A DNA stretch of 39,629 nt, taken from assembly GCA_022566515.1 (NCBI GenBank), contig JADFIT010000011.1, forward strand, positions 1 to 39,629, in the 5' to 3' direction. This document shows, piece by piece, positions 8,218 to 16,591 of the stretch. Within the stretch, counting starts at the first letter, position 1; each line of letters starts with the position of its first letter. Made by a program: the position numbers and the translations under genes. The notes under the pieces were generated by a model that saw only the letters and a program-made list of their open reading frames with translations, was not told the DNA's origin and ran no database searches. Source of the stretch: Gemmatimonadota bacterium. Its GTDB lineage: Bacteria; Gemmatimonadota; Gemmatimonadetes; Gemmatimonadales; GWC2-71-9.

Positions 8218-10620
8218 GTGAGTGCCATCCGTTCGTCGAGCATCGCATTGCTCGCCGCTCTGATGGCCGCCCCAGCAGTAGCAGCCCAACAGCGCGCCAC
8301 CGGCCCGGCGGTGGAGGGCACGGTGTACGATACGGTTTCTGGGAAACCGATCCCTTTCGCCGTCATCAGCGTTGCCGGCACCGGCATCTCAACCCTCACC
8401 AACCGGGCAGGACGTTTTCGGGTGGTGGTGAACGTCGGGGAAGTTGAGCTGGAGTTTCGCAAGATCGGCTTCCGGCGGCAGTCGGTGATCATGACCGTGG
8501 CCGACGACACGATCGTGCCGGACGTCTTCCTCACCCCACTGCCTGTCGAGCTGGCGACGATTAGGGTAACGGCAAGAGGGGACGACCCGGCGACCCGGAT
8601 CATTCGGCAGGCGATCGCACGGAAGAACGACTTGCTCTCCCGCATTCATGACTACCGCTACGACGCCTACGTCAAGTTCATCCTTCGCGATCTGAACAAG
8701 GACGAAGATTCAACGGAGTCCATCGTGCTGATCACCGAGTCGCAGACGATGGCATATTGGGAGCAACCTGACAAGTACCAGGAGACCATCACGGCTCGCC
8801 GCCAGTCGAGCAATCTCGATGCCGAGAGAAACTTGGTGTCTGTAGGCCAGATCGTAAACTTCAACAAAAATCGGATCGACTTGGAGAAGTACTCGGTTGT
8901 ATCGCCAACCGCCGATGACGCGCTACAGCACTATCGATATCACATTCTGGATACGCTGGAGGTTCGCGGCCGTAGAGTGTTCCGGCTGGCCATCGAGCCA
9001 AAGTCCGATGTTGCACCGTTGTTCGTTGGCATGGTCGACATCGCCGATTCAACGTTCGACGTTCTCGCCATCGAGGTCGGCGCCAATGACGTCATTCGTT
9101 TCCCTTTCATCGAGAACTTGCGTTATCGCCAGCTGATGCACGACGTGGGTGATGACCACTGGATGCCCAGCGAGATCCGTTTCTCCGCCGAAGTGCACTT
9201 CGGCATACCGATCCCCGGATTTCCCGAACATCTATCGTTTGTGCACTCGGCGTCGCTCCGCAATTTTCGCTTCGACGAAGGCAGCCCGCCAGTCGGCTTC
9301 GGGGAATACCTGGTCGTGGTAGACAAGCGCGCCGACGACGTGGACAGCACCGAGTGGGCCGAGCGGAGAGCGACGCCGCTCAGCGCGACGGAGAGTGGTG
9401 CCTACACACGCATCGACTCGCTGGAAAGCCTTCCGCCGTCGTTGGGAGCCATCCTTCTCACTGGCACGGCGACCACTTTGCTCCTATCGAACAATGCCGA
9501 TTTCTTCCATTTCAACCGTGTCGAGGGCGCATACCTCGGTGCTGGGTGGACTTGGCGCGACCTGTCGCCAGATTTCATACTCCGCGCCAAGGCAGGGTAT
9601 GCCTTTGGGAGCGAAGAGTGGCAGGTCCGTCTGGGCGCACAATATCGTCTATCGGAGCGCCGCCGTTTGTGGATCGGAGCGACCTACTCCGACCAGGTTG
9701 TTGCGCGGCCGACGATTGTGTCGAGCGGTTACAACCCGACCTACCTTGCGCTATTCACGAAGCTGGATCCCCTGAATTATTATCATGAGCGAGGATTCAC
9801 CCTCTCGCTGAGCACGAAAGTCGTGGACTTCACACAATTCCGCCTGCAGTACAACGACTCTTACCACAGGTCGGTCCCCGTGGTAACCGACTACTCGGTG
9901 TTCAACAGCGGCAGATTGGTGCGGGGGAATCAGCCGTTCGACGACGGCCGGCTCCGCTCCCTGTCGGCAAGTTTACAGTATGACTCACGCCCTCTACTCA
10001 AACGAAAGGGACGCGATTTTTACCTCAACACGCTCACGTACACCAGGATCACGCTTGGTGCTGAGGTAACCAAGCCGTCGCTCATCAACAGCGACTTTGA
10101 CTTCCGGCGGTATTTCGTGCGACTGCGTCGTCGTCAGCGCACTTTCAATATCGGGCTTACGACGATCGACGCGGTGGCCGCCATTTCAACTGGGACCCTC
10201 CCGGCGCACCGGTACTTCACCGTCGATTTTGGCAACGGCGTCTTCCTACAGGACGGCGGCTTCAACACAATGAACGAGCGCAATTTCTCAGGAAATCGTG
10301 CAGCCATGTTCTTTGTCCATCACGACTTCGACCGGCAGCTCTTCCGCCTGAGCCGTATCCCCCTGATTCGCAATCTGCCGGTCACACTGAGCGTCCACGG
10401 CGGAGCGTTCTGGACCGATTTCGTCAACCACACAAGGAAATTGAGCGACGACTTCGTGCTCACAGCCCCGACCGCGTATACGGAACTGGGGTTTACCATC
10501 GGCAACCTCACCCCCATGTGGGCACCGCTCAACTTCGCGGCGGGATTCGCGTGGCAGCTGTCGTCCTATGACACGAGTAAATTCAGGTTTGCGATCGGGA
10601 TTCCTAGCCCCTTACAGTAG
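8218..10620 (+). CDS. DUF5686-type outer-membrane protein with carboxypeptidase-regulatory-like domain
   Basis: An 800-residue exported protein. GTG 8218 is chosen because it places a normal signal peptide (SAIRSSSIALLAALMAAPAVAA) at the N-terminus. The frame extends upstream but only through a low-complexity C/T/G repeat. Residues about 28-115 form a CarboxypepD_reg-like beta-sandwich (VEGTVYDTVSGKPIPFAVIS ... NRAGRFRV). A DUF5686 region follows (IIRQAIARKNDLLSRIHDY; YDAYVKF; VFRLAIEPK), and the C-terminal half alternates strands like an outer-membrane barrel, ending in a long aromatic-rich section. The family is found in Bacteroidota and relatives as a TonB-like outer-membrane protein of unknown cargo. 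A 27-nt gap to the M1 aminopeptidase suggests an operon and a shared role in peptide use. Confidence 0.85.
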   Translation: MSAIRSSSIALLAALMAAPAVAAQQRATGPAVEGTVYDTVSGKPIPFAVISVAGTGISTLTNRAGRFRVVVNVGEVELEFRKIGFRRQSVIMTVADDTIVPDVFLTPLPVELATIRVTARGDDPATRIIRQAIARKNDLLSRIHDYRYDAYVKFILRDLNKDEDSTESIVLITESQTMAYWEQPDKYQETITARRQSSNLDAERNLVSVGQIVNFNKNRIDLEKYSVVSPTADDALQHYRYHILDTLEVRGRRVFRLAIEPKSDVAPLFVGMVDIADSTFDVLAIEVGANDVIRFPFIENLRYRQLMHDVGDDHWMPSEIRFSAEVHFGIPIPGFPEHLSFVHSASLRNFRFDEGSPPVGFGEYLVVVDKRADDVDSTEWAERRATPLSATESGAYTRIDSLESLPPSLGAILLTGTATTLLLSNNADFFHFNRVEGAYLGAGWTWRDLSPDFILRAKAGYAFGSEEWQVRLGAQYRLSERRRLWIGATYSDQVVARPTIVSSGYNPTYLALFTKLDPLNYYHERGFTLSLSTKVVDFTQFRLQYNDSYHRSVPVVTDYSVFNSGRLVRGNQPFDDGRLRSLSASLQYDSRPLLKRKGRDFYLNTLTYTRITLGAEVTKPSLINSDFDFRRYFVRLRRRQRTFNIGLTTIDAVAAISTGTLPAHRYFTVDFGNGVFLQDGGFNTMNERNFSGNRAAMFFVHHDFDRQLFRLSRIPLIRNLPVTLSVHGGAFWTDFVNHTRKLSDDFVLTAPTAYTELGFTIGNLTPMWAPLNFAAGFAWQLSSYDTSKFRFAIGIPSPLQ

Positions 10621-10647
10621 ACGGTGAACAGCGAGAAGGAGTGACGA

Positions 10648-12282
10648 ATGAAGCATTTGGCACTAGTGCTGGCTCTGACCACGAGCATCCCCGGCTTGTC
10701 GCCGCCCCGCGACAACTATCCCAAGAACCCCAACATCGACGCCCTGAATTACACCTTCAGGATCACCTTGAGCGACGACACAGACGAGATAATGGGCGAG
10801 GCCTCTGTTGAACTGCGGTTTCTCGTCGAGGGCATCACCGAGTTGCGCCTCGACCTCATAAGTGCCACGGCAGACGGCAAAGGCATGACGGTGACCGGAG
10901 TGTCCTCAGCCGATAAACCACTGCAATACCAGCACGAGAACGACGAGCTGCGGATTTCTCTGCTCTCGCCGTCCCAGGCCAACCAGCGCACCCGGGTCAC
11001 GATCGCTTATCGTGGCGTGCCGGCCACCGGACTGATCATCGGGCCCAACAAACACGGCGATCGCACCTTCTTCAGCGACAACTGGCCCAACAAGGCCCGT
11101 CACTGGCTCCCGACAATCGACCACCCCTACGACAAGGCTATGTGCGAGTTTGTCGTTAGCGCGCCGGACAACTACCAGGTCATCTCCAACGGTCTGCTGG
11201 TCGAGGAGACCGACTTGTCCGGCGGTATGCGGCTCACCCATTGGAGACAATCCGTACCCATCGCGTCCTGGCTCTTTGTATTGGGAGTGGCCGAGTTCGC
11301 CGTGCAGTACCTGGACGAATACGACGGAAGATCCATTCAGACATGGGTGTACCGGCAGGACCGTGATGCCGGATTCTACGACTTCGCCGTGCCGACCAGG
11401 CAGGTACTGGAGTTCTACGGCGACAAGGTGGGCCCGTACTCCTATGAGAAGCTGGCTAATGTGCAGGCGGCGAGCGTGGGCGGAGGGATGGAGTCGGCAA
11501 CGGCAATTTTCTACGGCGAGAACTCAGTCACCGGACAGCGCAGCGTTCGGTGGCGCAACGTGATCATTCACGAGATTGCCCACCAGTGGTTTGGCAACGC
11601 GGTGACGGAGTACGACTGGGACGACGTCTGGTTGAGTGAGGGGTTTGCCACCTATTTCACCCTGCTGTTCATCGAACACGCCTATGGCCGGGACGAGTTC
11701 GTAGCAGGGCTCGAGAGGAGCCGTGACCGGGTGATGGCCTTCTACGAGAGAAACCCGGATTACCGGATCGTCCACGACAACCTCACCGACATGCGCCAGG
11801 TCACGACATCCAATACCTATCAAAAAGGAAGCTGGACGTTGCATATGTTGCGGGGTATCATTGGTGACGATGCCTTTTGGAAGGGCGTCCAGGCATACTA
11901 CCGGAATCACCGAGACCGCAATGCGACGACGGATGACTTTCGCCGAGCTATGGAGGAGGCATCCGGAAGGGATCTCTCACAGTTCTTCCGGCAATGGCTG
12001 TATCGTGGCGGCAAGCTGGAGTACCAAGGAGGTTGGAGTTACGGAGACGGCGTGCTGCACGTCGAGCTAGACCAAGTGCAGAACGACACCAACTTCTTCC
12101 AGATGCCAGTGCAGATCGGGATCTATTTTGACGGCGAGCCTCAGCCGCAGATCGAGCTACTCCAGGTAAACGACCAGCAAAACACGTTCACCATAGCCCT
12201 GGATCGCGAGCCTGGTGACGTGGTGCTCGATCCAAATACCTGGGTGTTGATGGAGGCGGAGTTTGTGAAACGGAGCAATTAG
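10648..12282 (+). CDS. M1 family metallo-aminopeptidase
   Basis: A 544-residue zinc aminopeptidase with a short signal peptide (MKHLALVLALTTSIPGLS). The M1 motifs are complete: GGGMESATA (the GxMEN exopeptidase motif with Ser for Asn), HEIAH at residues 308-312, and E331 giving HExxH-x18-E. A downstream tyrosine in NTYQKGSWTLHML is in the position of the transition-state Tyr. The N-terminal saddle domain (residues about 25-215) precedes the catalytic domain. The long C-terminal alpha-solenoid of larger M1 enzymes is replaced by a short beta domain, so it is a compact form. The start ATG has AAGGAG 8 nt upstream. It removes N-terminal residues from peptides, probably outside the cytoplasm. Confidence 0.93.
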   Translation: MKHLALVLALTTSIPGLSPPRDNYPKNPNIDALNYTFRITLSDDTDEIMGEASVELRFLVEGITELRLDLISATADGKGMTVTGVSSADKPLQYQHENDELRISLLSPSQANQRTRVTIAYRGVPATGLIIGPNKHGDRTFFSDNWPNKARHWLPTIDHPYDKAMCEFVVSAPDNYQVISNGLLVEETDLSGGMRLTHWRQSVPIASWLFVLGVAEFAVQYLDEYDGRSIQTWVYRQDRDAGFYDFAVPTRQVLEFYGDKVGPYSYEKLANVQAASVGGGMESATAIFYGENSVTGQRSVRWRNVIIHEIAHQWFGNAVTEYDWDDVWLSEGFATYFTLLFIEHAYGRDEFVAGLERSRDRVMAFYERNPDYRIVHDNLTDMRQVTTSNTYQKGSWTLHMLRGIIGDDAFWKGVQAYYRNHRDRNATTDDFRRAMEEASGRDLSQFFRQWLYRGGKLEYQGGWSYGDGVLHVELDQVQNDTNFFQMPVQIGIYFDGEPQPQIELLQVNDQQNTFTIALDREPGDVVLDPNTWVLMEAEFVKRSN

Positions 12283-12320
12283 ACTGACATGGATACTGAA
12301 GACTCAGCAAACAGGCCGTC

Positions 12321-13742
12321 ATGAAAATTCTGATGAGCCACATCTTCTATCCCAGGGGCGGGAGCGCGCAGGTGGCCCGATATCTGTCGCGCGCCCTGAT
12401 CGAGCTAGGCCACGAAGTGCGTCTGATCACGGGCACCCTGCATGATGGCGATCCGCAACACGACGCTAACGTGTTTTTCGAGGACATTCCCCTGACCGTG
12501 GTCGACTATACCGACGCATGGCGCGGATTCGAACAGGGTGAAGATCCGCTATCCGACAAGTGGCAAGTCCCCTTTCACCCGAGCTATGAAGACAAACCCG
12601 GCGTACCCGACCGTGTTTTCTACAAGCTCACGGACGCCGAGTATGCAGCATTGTTGCGGTGCTGGACCGGAGTATTCGAGGACGTGAAGGAGCACTTCCA
12701 CCCCGACCTTATCCACCTCCACCATCTCACTCACGCGCATGTCGCCGCGGCGCAACTCTTCCCCTCGGTGCCCAAACTGACGCAGCTGCATGGAACGGAG
12801 ATCAAGATGCTGGAGCATCTCGACGAGTCGAGTAAGGACTCTGGCAGCCCCAACGAGCTGAGCCATTTGGGGCGCGGCATCCTCAGCGACGCAGTCGACG
12901 CAACGAACCACTTTGCCGCTATCAGCCCGGACGTTTGTGAGCGGGCAATCGCCCGCCTCGCGATCGACGGGAAACACATCACAACGATACCGAACGGCGT
13001 GGACACGTCGCTGTTCCAACCGCTGGATTGGTCCCCCTATGAAAAATGGAGTTTTCTGCGCAAGATCCTGGTAGAGGAGCCGCAGGGCTGGGACGAAAGC
13101 GGTGTGCCGGGGAGCGTGCAGTACGACCAGTCCGACATCGAGAAGCTCAGAGACAAATCAGGCGATTTAAGGCCGCTGGTTATATTCGTTGGTCGCTTTC
13201 TCGATTTCAAACGAGTTCCCTTGCTGCTCAGAGCCGTCTCGCAAGTCAATCAATTGTTCGACAGCAGCAATCATCCCCCGTTCAACCTGCTCGTTTGGGG
13301 AGGGATGCCCGGTGAATGGGAAGGCGAACATCCTCACACGGTTGCCCGCTCCCTCGACTTGTCGAACGTGTTCTTCTGCGGGTGGCTGCCGCACGATGCT
13401 CTTTCCGAAGGACTTAACGTCGCCGATGTTCTGGTTGCACCGTCCTACAATGAACCGTTTGGCCAGGTATACATCGAGGCTATGGCAACCGGGGTTCCAG
13501 TGATCGCAACCCGGAGCGGCGGGCCCCTCGATTTCGTTGTCGACACCGGACCGCGTGCGAACGGCTGGTTTTGCGAAGTCGACGACGTGGATTCCCTGGC
13601 CACGACACTGCACCAGGTACTAATGAATGAGACAGAACGAAAACGCCGCGGCACAAACGCACTGGCGCTCATCCGTGGCGAGTACGACTGGAAGGAGATC
13701 GCCCGCCGGTACGACGAGGTCTACAAGCACGTGATCCGGTGA
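12321..13742 (+). CDS. GT4-type glycosyltransferase
   Basis: A 473-residue GT-B fold enzyme without a signal peptide. The N-terminal domain opens with MKILMSHIFYPRGGSAQVA, the usual acceptor-side Rossmann start with a glycine-rich loop. The hinge region holds IPNGVDTSLF. The C-terminal donor domain contains LVIFVGRFLDFKR and the E-x7-E element in PSYNEPFGQVYIEAMATG, followed by GVPVIATRSGGP. These features place it in family GT4 (retaining, nucleotide-sugar dependent). The segment of about 60 residues after strand 3 (DPQHDANVFFEDIPL...) is longer than average. The acceptor cannot be inferred. It is 38 nt after the M1 gene, and no clear Shine-Dalgarno sequence is seen. Confidence 0.9.
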   Translation: MKILMSHIFYPRGGSAQVARYLSRALIELGHEVRLITGTLHDGDPQHDANVFFEDIPLTVVDYTDAWRGFEQGEDPLSDKWQVPFHPSYEDKPGVPDRVFYKLTDAEYAALLRCWTGVFEDVKEHFHPDLIHLHHLTHAHVAAAQLFPSVPKLTQLHGTEIKMLEHLDESSKDSGSPNELSHLGRGILSDAVDATNHFAAISPDVCERAIARLAIDGKHITTIPNGVDTSLFQPLDWSPYEKWSFLRKILVEEPQGWDESGVPGSVQYDQSDIEKLRDKSGDLRPLVIFVGRFLDFKRVPLLLRAVSQVNQLFDSSNHPPFNLLVWGGMPGEWEGEHPHTVARSLDLSNVFFCGWLPHDALSEGLNVADVLVAPSYNEPFGQVYIEAMATGVPVIATRSGGPLDFVVDTGPRANGWFCEVDDVDSLATTLHQVLMNETERKRRGTNALALIRGEYDWKEIARRYDEVYKHVIR

Positions 13743-13800
13743 ACGGCCGGGATGCGGCTTCTCACTAGTAAATCCTAGGCATTCCCTCACAAGAGATGCA

Positions 13801-14994
13801 ATGCTGAGAGGCACACCGTTCCACTCCAGAACCGGCGCCCTCTGCCAGTCCCAAAACTGGCGGCGCTGGGCTGGATATGTGGTGGCCGGTTCCTACGAGC
13901 TGACACACGATCGGGAGTACTACGCCATCCGGAGCAGCGCGGCGCTGATTGACGTCTCACCGCTCCATAAGTACATGATTCGGGGCCCCGACGCGGTCCG
14001 CTTCCTCGACCGCGTCGTGACGAGAGATGTGTCACGGTGCGCCCTGGGCCAGGTTCTCTACACGCCCTGGTGCGACGAAACAGGCAAGGTCATAGACGAC
14101 GGCACCCTGGCGCGCCTCGGTGAGGAGACGTTCCGGCTCACGGCGGCGGAGCCCAACCTCCGCTGGCTCCACGACAACGCGGCTGGTCTCCGGATGACCA
14201 TCGAGGATGTCAGCGATTCCACAGCCGCCTTGGCTATCCAGGGGCCGGCCTCTCGAGAAATCCTGAGCGGCGTCAGCGACGCCGGCGTGGACGGCCTGCG
14301 GTTTTTCCGCGTCACTTCGACCAACGTGAGGGGAATCCCTGTAACCATCTCCCGCACGGGTTACACGGGTGATCTCGGCTACGAGATCTGGGTGGACTCC
14401 GAACGCGCCGAGGCTCTCTGGGACGCATTGATGGAAGCAGGAGGGCCGTATGGGATAACCCCGGCCGGGATTCTGGCACTGGATGTTGCGAGGATCGAAG
14501 CAGGGCTGATCCTGATAGACGTAGACTACGTCCCCGCCCACCGGGCGCTCATCGAATCACGGAAGTCGTCGCCCTTCGAGCTGGGGCTCGGATGGACGGT
14601 AAAATTGAACAAGGGAGCCGGCAACTTCGTGGGCTCCAAAGCCTTGGAGCAGGAGAAGCGCCGCGGCTCCGAGTGGCAATTTCGGGGCCTGGAAATCGAT
14701 TGGCAATCGTTGGAGAAACTCTACGGTGAAGTCGGCTTGCCCCCACAACTACCCACAGTTGCGTGGCGAACCAGCGTGCCTGTGTACGCAAACGGGAAAC
14801 AAGTGGGGTACGCCACTAGCGGTTGCTGGTCGCCGATCCTCAAGAAATACATCGCCCTCGCGCATTTGCAATCCGGCCACGCGGAGCCGGGAACGAAGCT
14901 GCAGATAGAAGTCACCGTGGAGCACCATCGGAAGCGCGCCGCTGCAACCGTGACGGAGACGCCTTTCTTCGACCCGGAAAGGAAGCGGGCTTGA
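13801..14994 (+). CDS. GcvT-like aminomethyltransferase family protein
   Basis: A 397-residue protein of the GcvT/YgfZ folate-binding fold. Visible signatures are ALIDVSPLHKYMIRGPDA at the start of the fold, RVVTRDVSRCALGQ, LAIQGPASREIL, the GYTGDLGYEIWV motif that lines the tetrahydrofolate pocket, and LDVARIEAGL. The C-terminal beta-barrel carries VGYATSGCWSPILKKYIALA. The family moves one-carbon units from amines or sulfonium compounds (glycine, sarcosine, dimethylglycine, DMSP) to tetrahydrofolate. No gcvH, gcvP or glycine riboswitch is nearby, so a role in the glycine cleavage complex is unlikely. The stop lies 1 nt before the next ATG, so the gene is coupled to two FAD oxidoreductases. 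Demethylation of an N- or S-methyl substrate is the working inference. Confidence 0.88.
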   Translation: MLRGTPFHSRTGALCQSQNWRRWAGYVVAGSYELTHDREYYAIRSSAALIDVSPLHKYMIRGPDAVRFLDRVVTRDVSRCALGQVLYTPWCDETGKVIDDGTLARLGEETFRLTAAEPNLRWLHDNAAGLRMTIEDVSDSTAALAIQGPASREILSGVSDAGVDGLRFFRVTSTNVRGIPVTISRTGYTGDLGYEIWVDSERAEALWDALMEAGGPYGITPAGILALDVARIEAGLILIDVDYVPAHRALIESRKSSPFELGLGWTVKLNKGAGNFVGSKALEQEKRRGSEWQFRGLEIDWQSLEKLYGEVGLPPQLPTVAWRTSVPVYANGKQVGYATSGCWSPILKKYIALAHLQSGHAEPGTKLQIEVTVEHHRKRAAATVTETPFFDPERKRA

Positions 14995-14995
14995 G

Positions 14996-16591
14996 ATGAG
15001 CAAGGAGGGGGGAGCGGACTACGACGCGATTGTCATAGGCGGAGGTCACAACGGTCTGGTCAACGCCGCCTACCTCGCCCGCGCGGGGAAACGTGTGCTG
15101 GTATTGGAGAGGCGTCACTTGGTTGGCGGTGCCACGGTTACCGAGGAAATCTATCCGGGTTTCAAGTACTCGGTTTGCTCTTATGTCGTGAGCCTGTTGC
15201 GTCCGGAGATCATCCGAGAGCTGGATTTGCCGAGCCACGGCCTCGAGATCCTCCCGCTAAACAGCACGGTAACGCCGTTGCCCAACGGCGATTATCTAGC
15301 CCGATGGGCGGACCACGATCATACGCGGCGCGAGTTGTACCGCCACTCCGCCAGGGACGCTGAGGCGTACGATGACTACGGCAAGCTGATGTACCACTTG
15401 GCGTTCGCGGTCAAGCCGATCATGGCGATGGTACCGCCCGATCCCACATCCTTGAGTCCGAAAGATCTCCGCGGACTCCTCAAGCTCGGCAGACATTTCC
15501 GCAGCCTTGGGGAGGAGCGGTTCCACGCGCTCTTCAAGCTCATGACGATGAGCGCGTCGGATTTTCTCGACGAGTGGTTCGAAACAGAGCCGTTGAAGGC
15601 CACCATGTCGGCCAGCGGGATCATCGGCACGTTTCTCGGACCCCGCTCCCCCGGCACAGCCTACGTCCTGTTGCACCACTACATGGGTGAGATCGACGGC
15701 GCCTTCCGGGCGTGGGGCTTTGCACGAGGCGGCACCGGCGCGATCGCCGAAGCGATTGCCGGAGCCGCCCGCCGCTTTGGAGCGGAAATCCGGACCGAAG
15801 CCGGCGTGGCCCGAGTGACCGTGAAGAACGGGCGTGCGACGGGAGTCGTTCTGGAAAGCGGAGACGAGATCTCCGCCCGCGTCGTAGTGTCGGGGCTGGA
15901 TCCAAAACGTACATTCCTCAAGCTGATCGAAGCCGACCAGCTTCCCACCGACTTCGTCGACTCGATCCGACGCTTCAAGATCCGGGGATCCTCCGGTAAG
16001 GTGAACCTCTCACTCAGCGAGCTGCCCAACTTCACGTGCCTGCCGGGAGAAGGACCCCACCTCCGCGGCGCGATCTCGATCAGCCCCAGCGTGGATTACC
16101 TGGAGCGGGCGTATGACGACGCCAAGTACGGAGACTTCTCCCGTCGTCCGTATATGGACATCATCATTCCCTCCATGATCGACCCGGGCATGGCGCCTCC
16201 CGGCAAACACGTCATGTCCATTTTCGTTCAATACGCGCCGTCCGATCTGAAGGGTGGGTGGGACGAGACTCGGCGGGAGGCGTTCGGCGACGCCGTGATC
16301 GACACGCTGGCGCAATACGCACCAAACCTTCCGGGAGCCATTTTGCACCGCCAAGTACTGACCCCGTGGGACATGGAGCGGGACATCGGCCTCACCCAGG
16401 GGAACATCTTCCACGGCGAGCTGTCGCTGCACCAACTGTTCTTCCTGCGTCCGGCGCCTTCCTGGGCGGACTACCGCACACCGCTAGAGAACTTCTACCA
16501 GTGCGGGTCCGGAACTCACCCCGGCGGAGGCATATCCGGCGCGTCCGGCCGTCTGGCCGCCCTCACCGTCTTGCAGGACTGGAAGCGATGA
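14996..16591 (+). CDS. PYROXD2/CrtI-like FAD-dependent oxidoreductase, copy 1
   Basis: A 531-residue flavoprotein with an N-terminal dinucleotide-binding fold: DAIVIGGGHNGLVNAAYLAR, the acidic strand end VLVLERR, then VGGATVTEEIYPGF. The middle holds substrate-domain helices. The FAD C-terminal motif is FYQCGSGTHPGGGISGASG, as in phytoene-desaturase-like and PYROXD2 proteins. It is similar throughout to the next gene, showing tandem duplication. Although related to CrtI, there is no carotenoid gene nearby, and the PYROXD2-type C-terminus argues against a carotenoid role. Its start follows the GcvT-like stop by 1 nt and its stop overlaps the next start (ATGA), so the three are probably translated together. 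Confidence 0.9.
   Translation: MSKEGGADYDAIVIGGGHNGLVNAAYLARAGKRVLVLERRHLVGGATVTEEIYPGFKYSVCSYVVSLLRPEIIRELDLPSHGLEILPLNSTVTPLPNGDYLARWADHDHTRRELYRHSARDAEAYDDYGKLMYHLAFAVKPIMAMVPPDPTSLSPKDLRGLLKLGRHFRSLGEERFHALFKLMTMSASDFLDEWFETEPLKATMSASGIIGTFLGPRSPGTAYVLLHHYMGEIDGAFRAWGFARGGTGAIAEAIAGAARRFGAEIRTEAGVARVTVKNGRATGVVLESGDEISARVVVSGLDPKRTFLKLIEADQLPTDFVDSIRRFKIRGSSGKVNLSLSELPNFTCLPGEGPHLRGAISISPSVDYLERAYDDAKYGDFSRRPYMDIIIPSMIDPGMAPPGKHVMSIFVQYAPSDLKGGWDETRREAFGDAVIDTLAQYAPNLPGAILHRQVLTPWDMERDIGLTQGNIFHGELSLHQLFFLRPAPSWADYRTPLENFYQCGSGTHPGGGISGASGRLAALTVLQDWKR

Noticed and set aside
13743-13800. Glycine riboswitch before the GcvT-like gene
   Set aside because: The gap is only 58 nt and lacks any glycine-aptamer core. 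The gene also lacks gcvH/gcvP neighbours.
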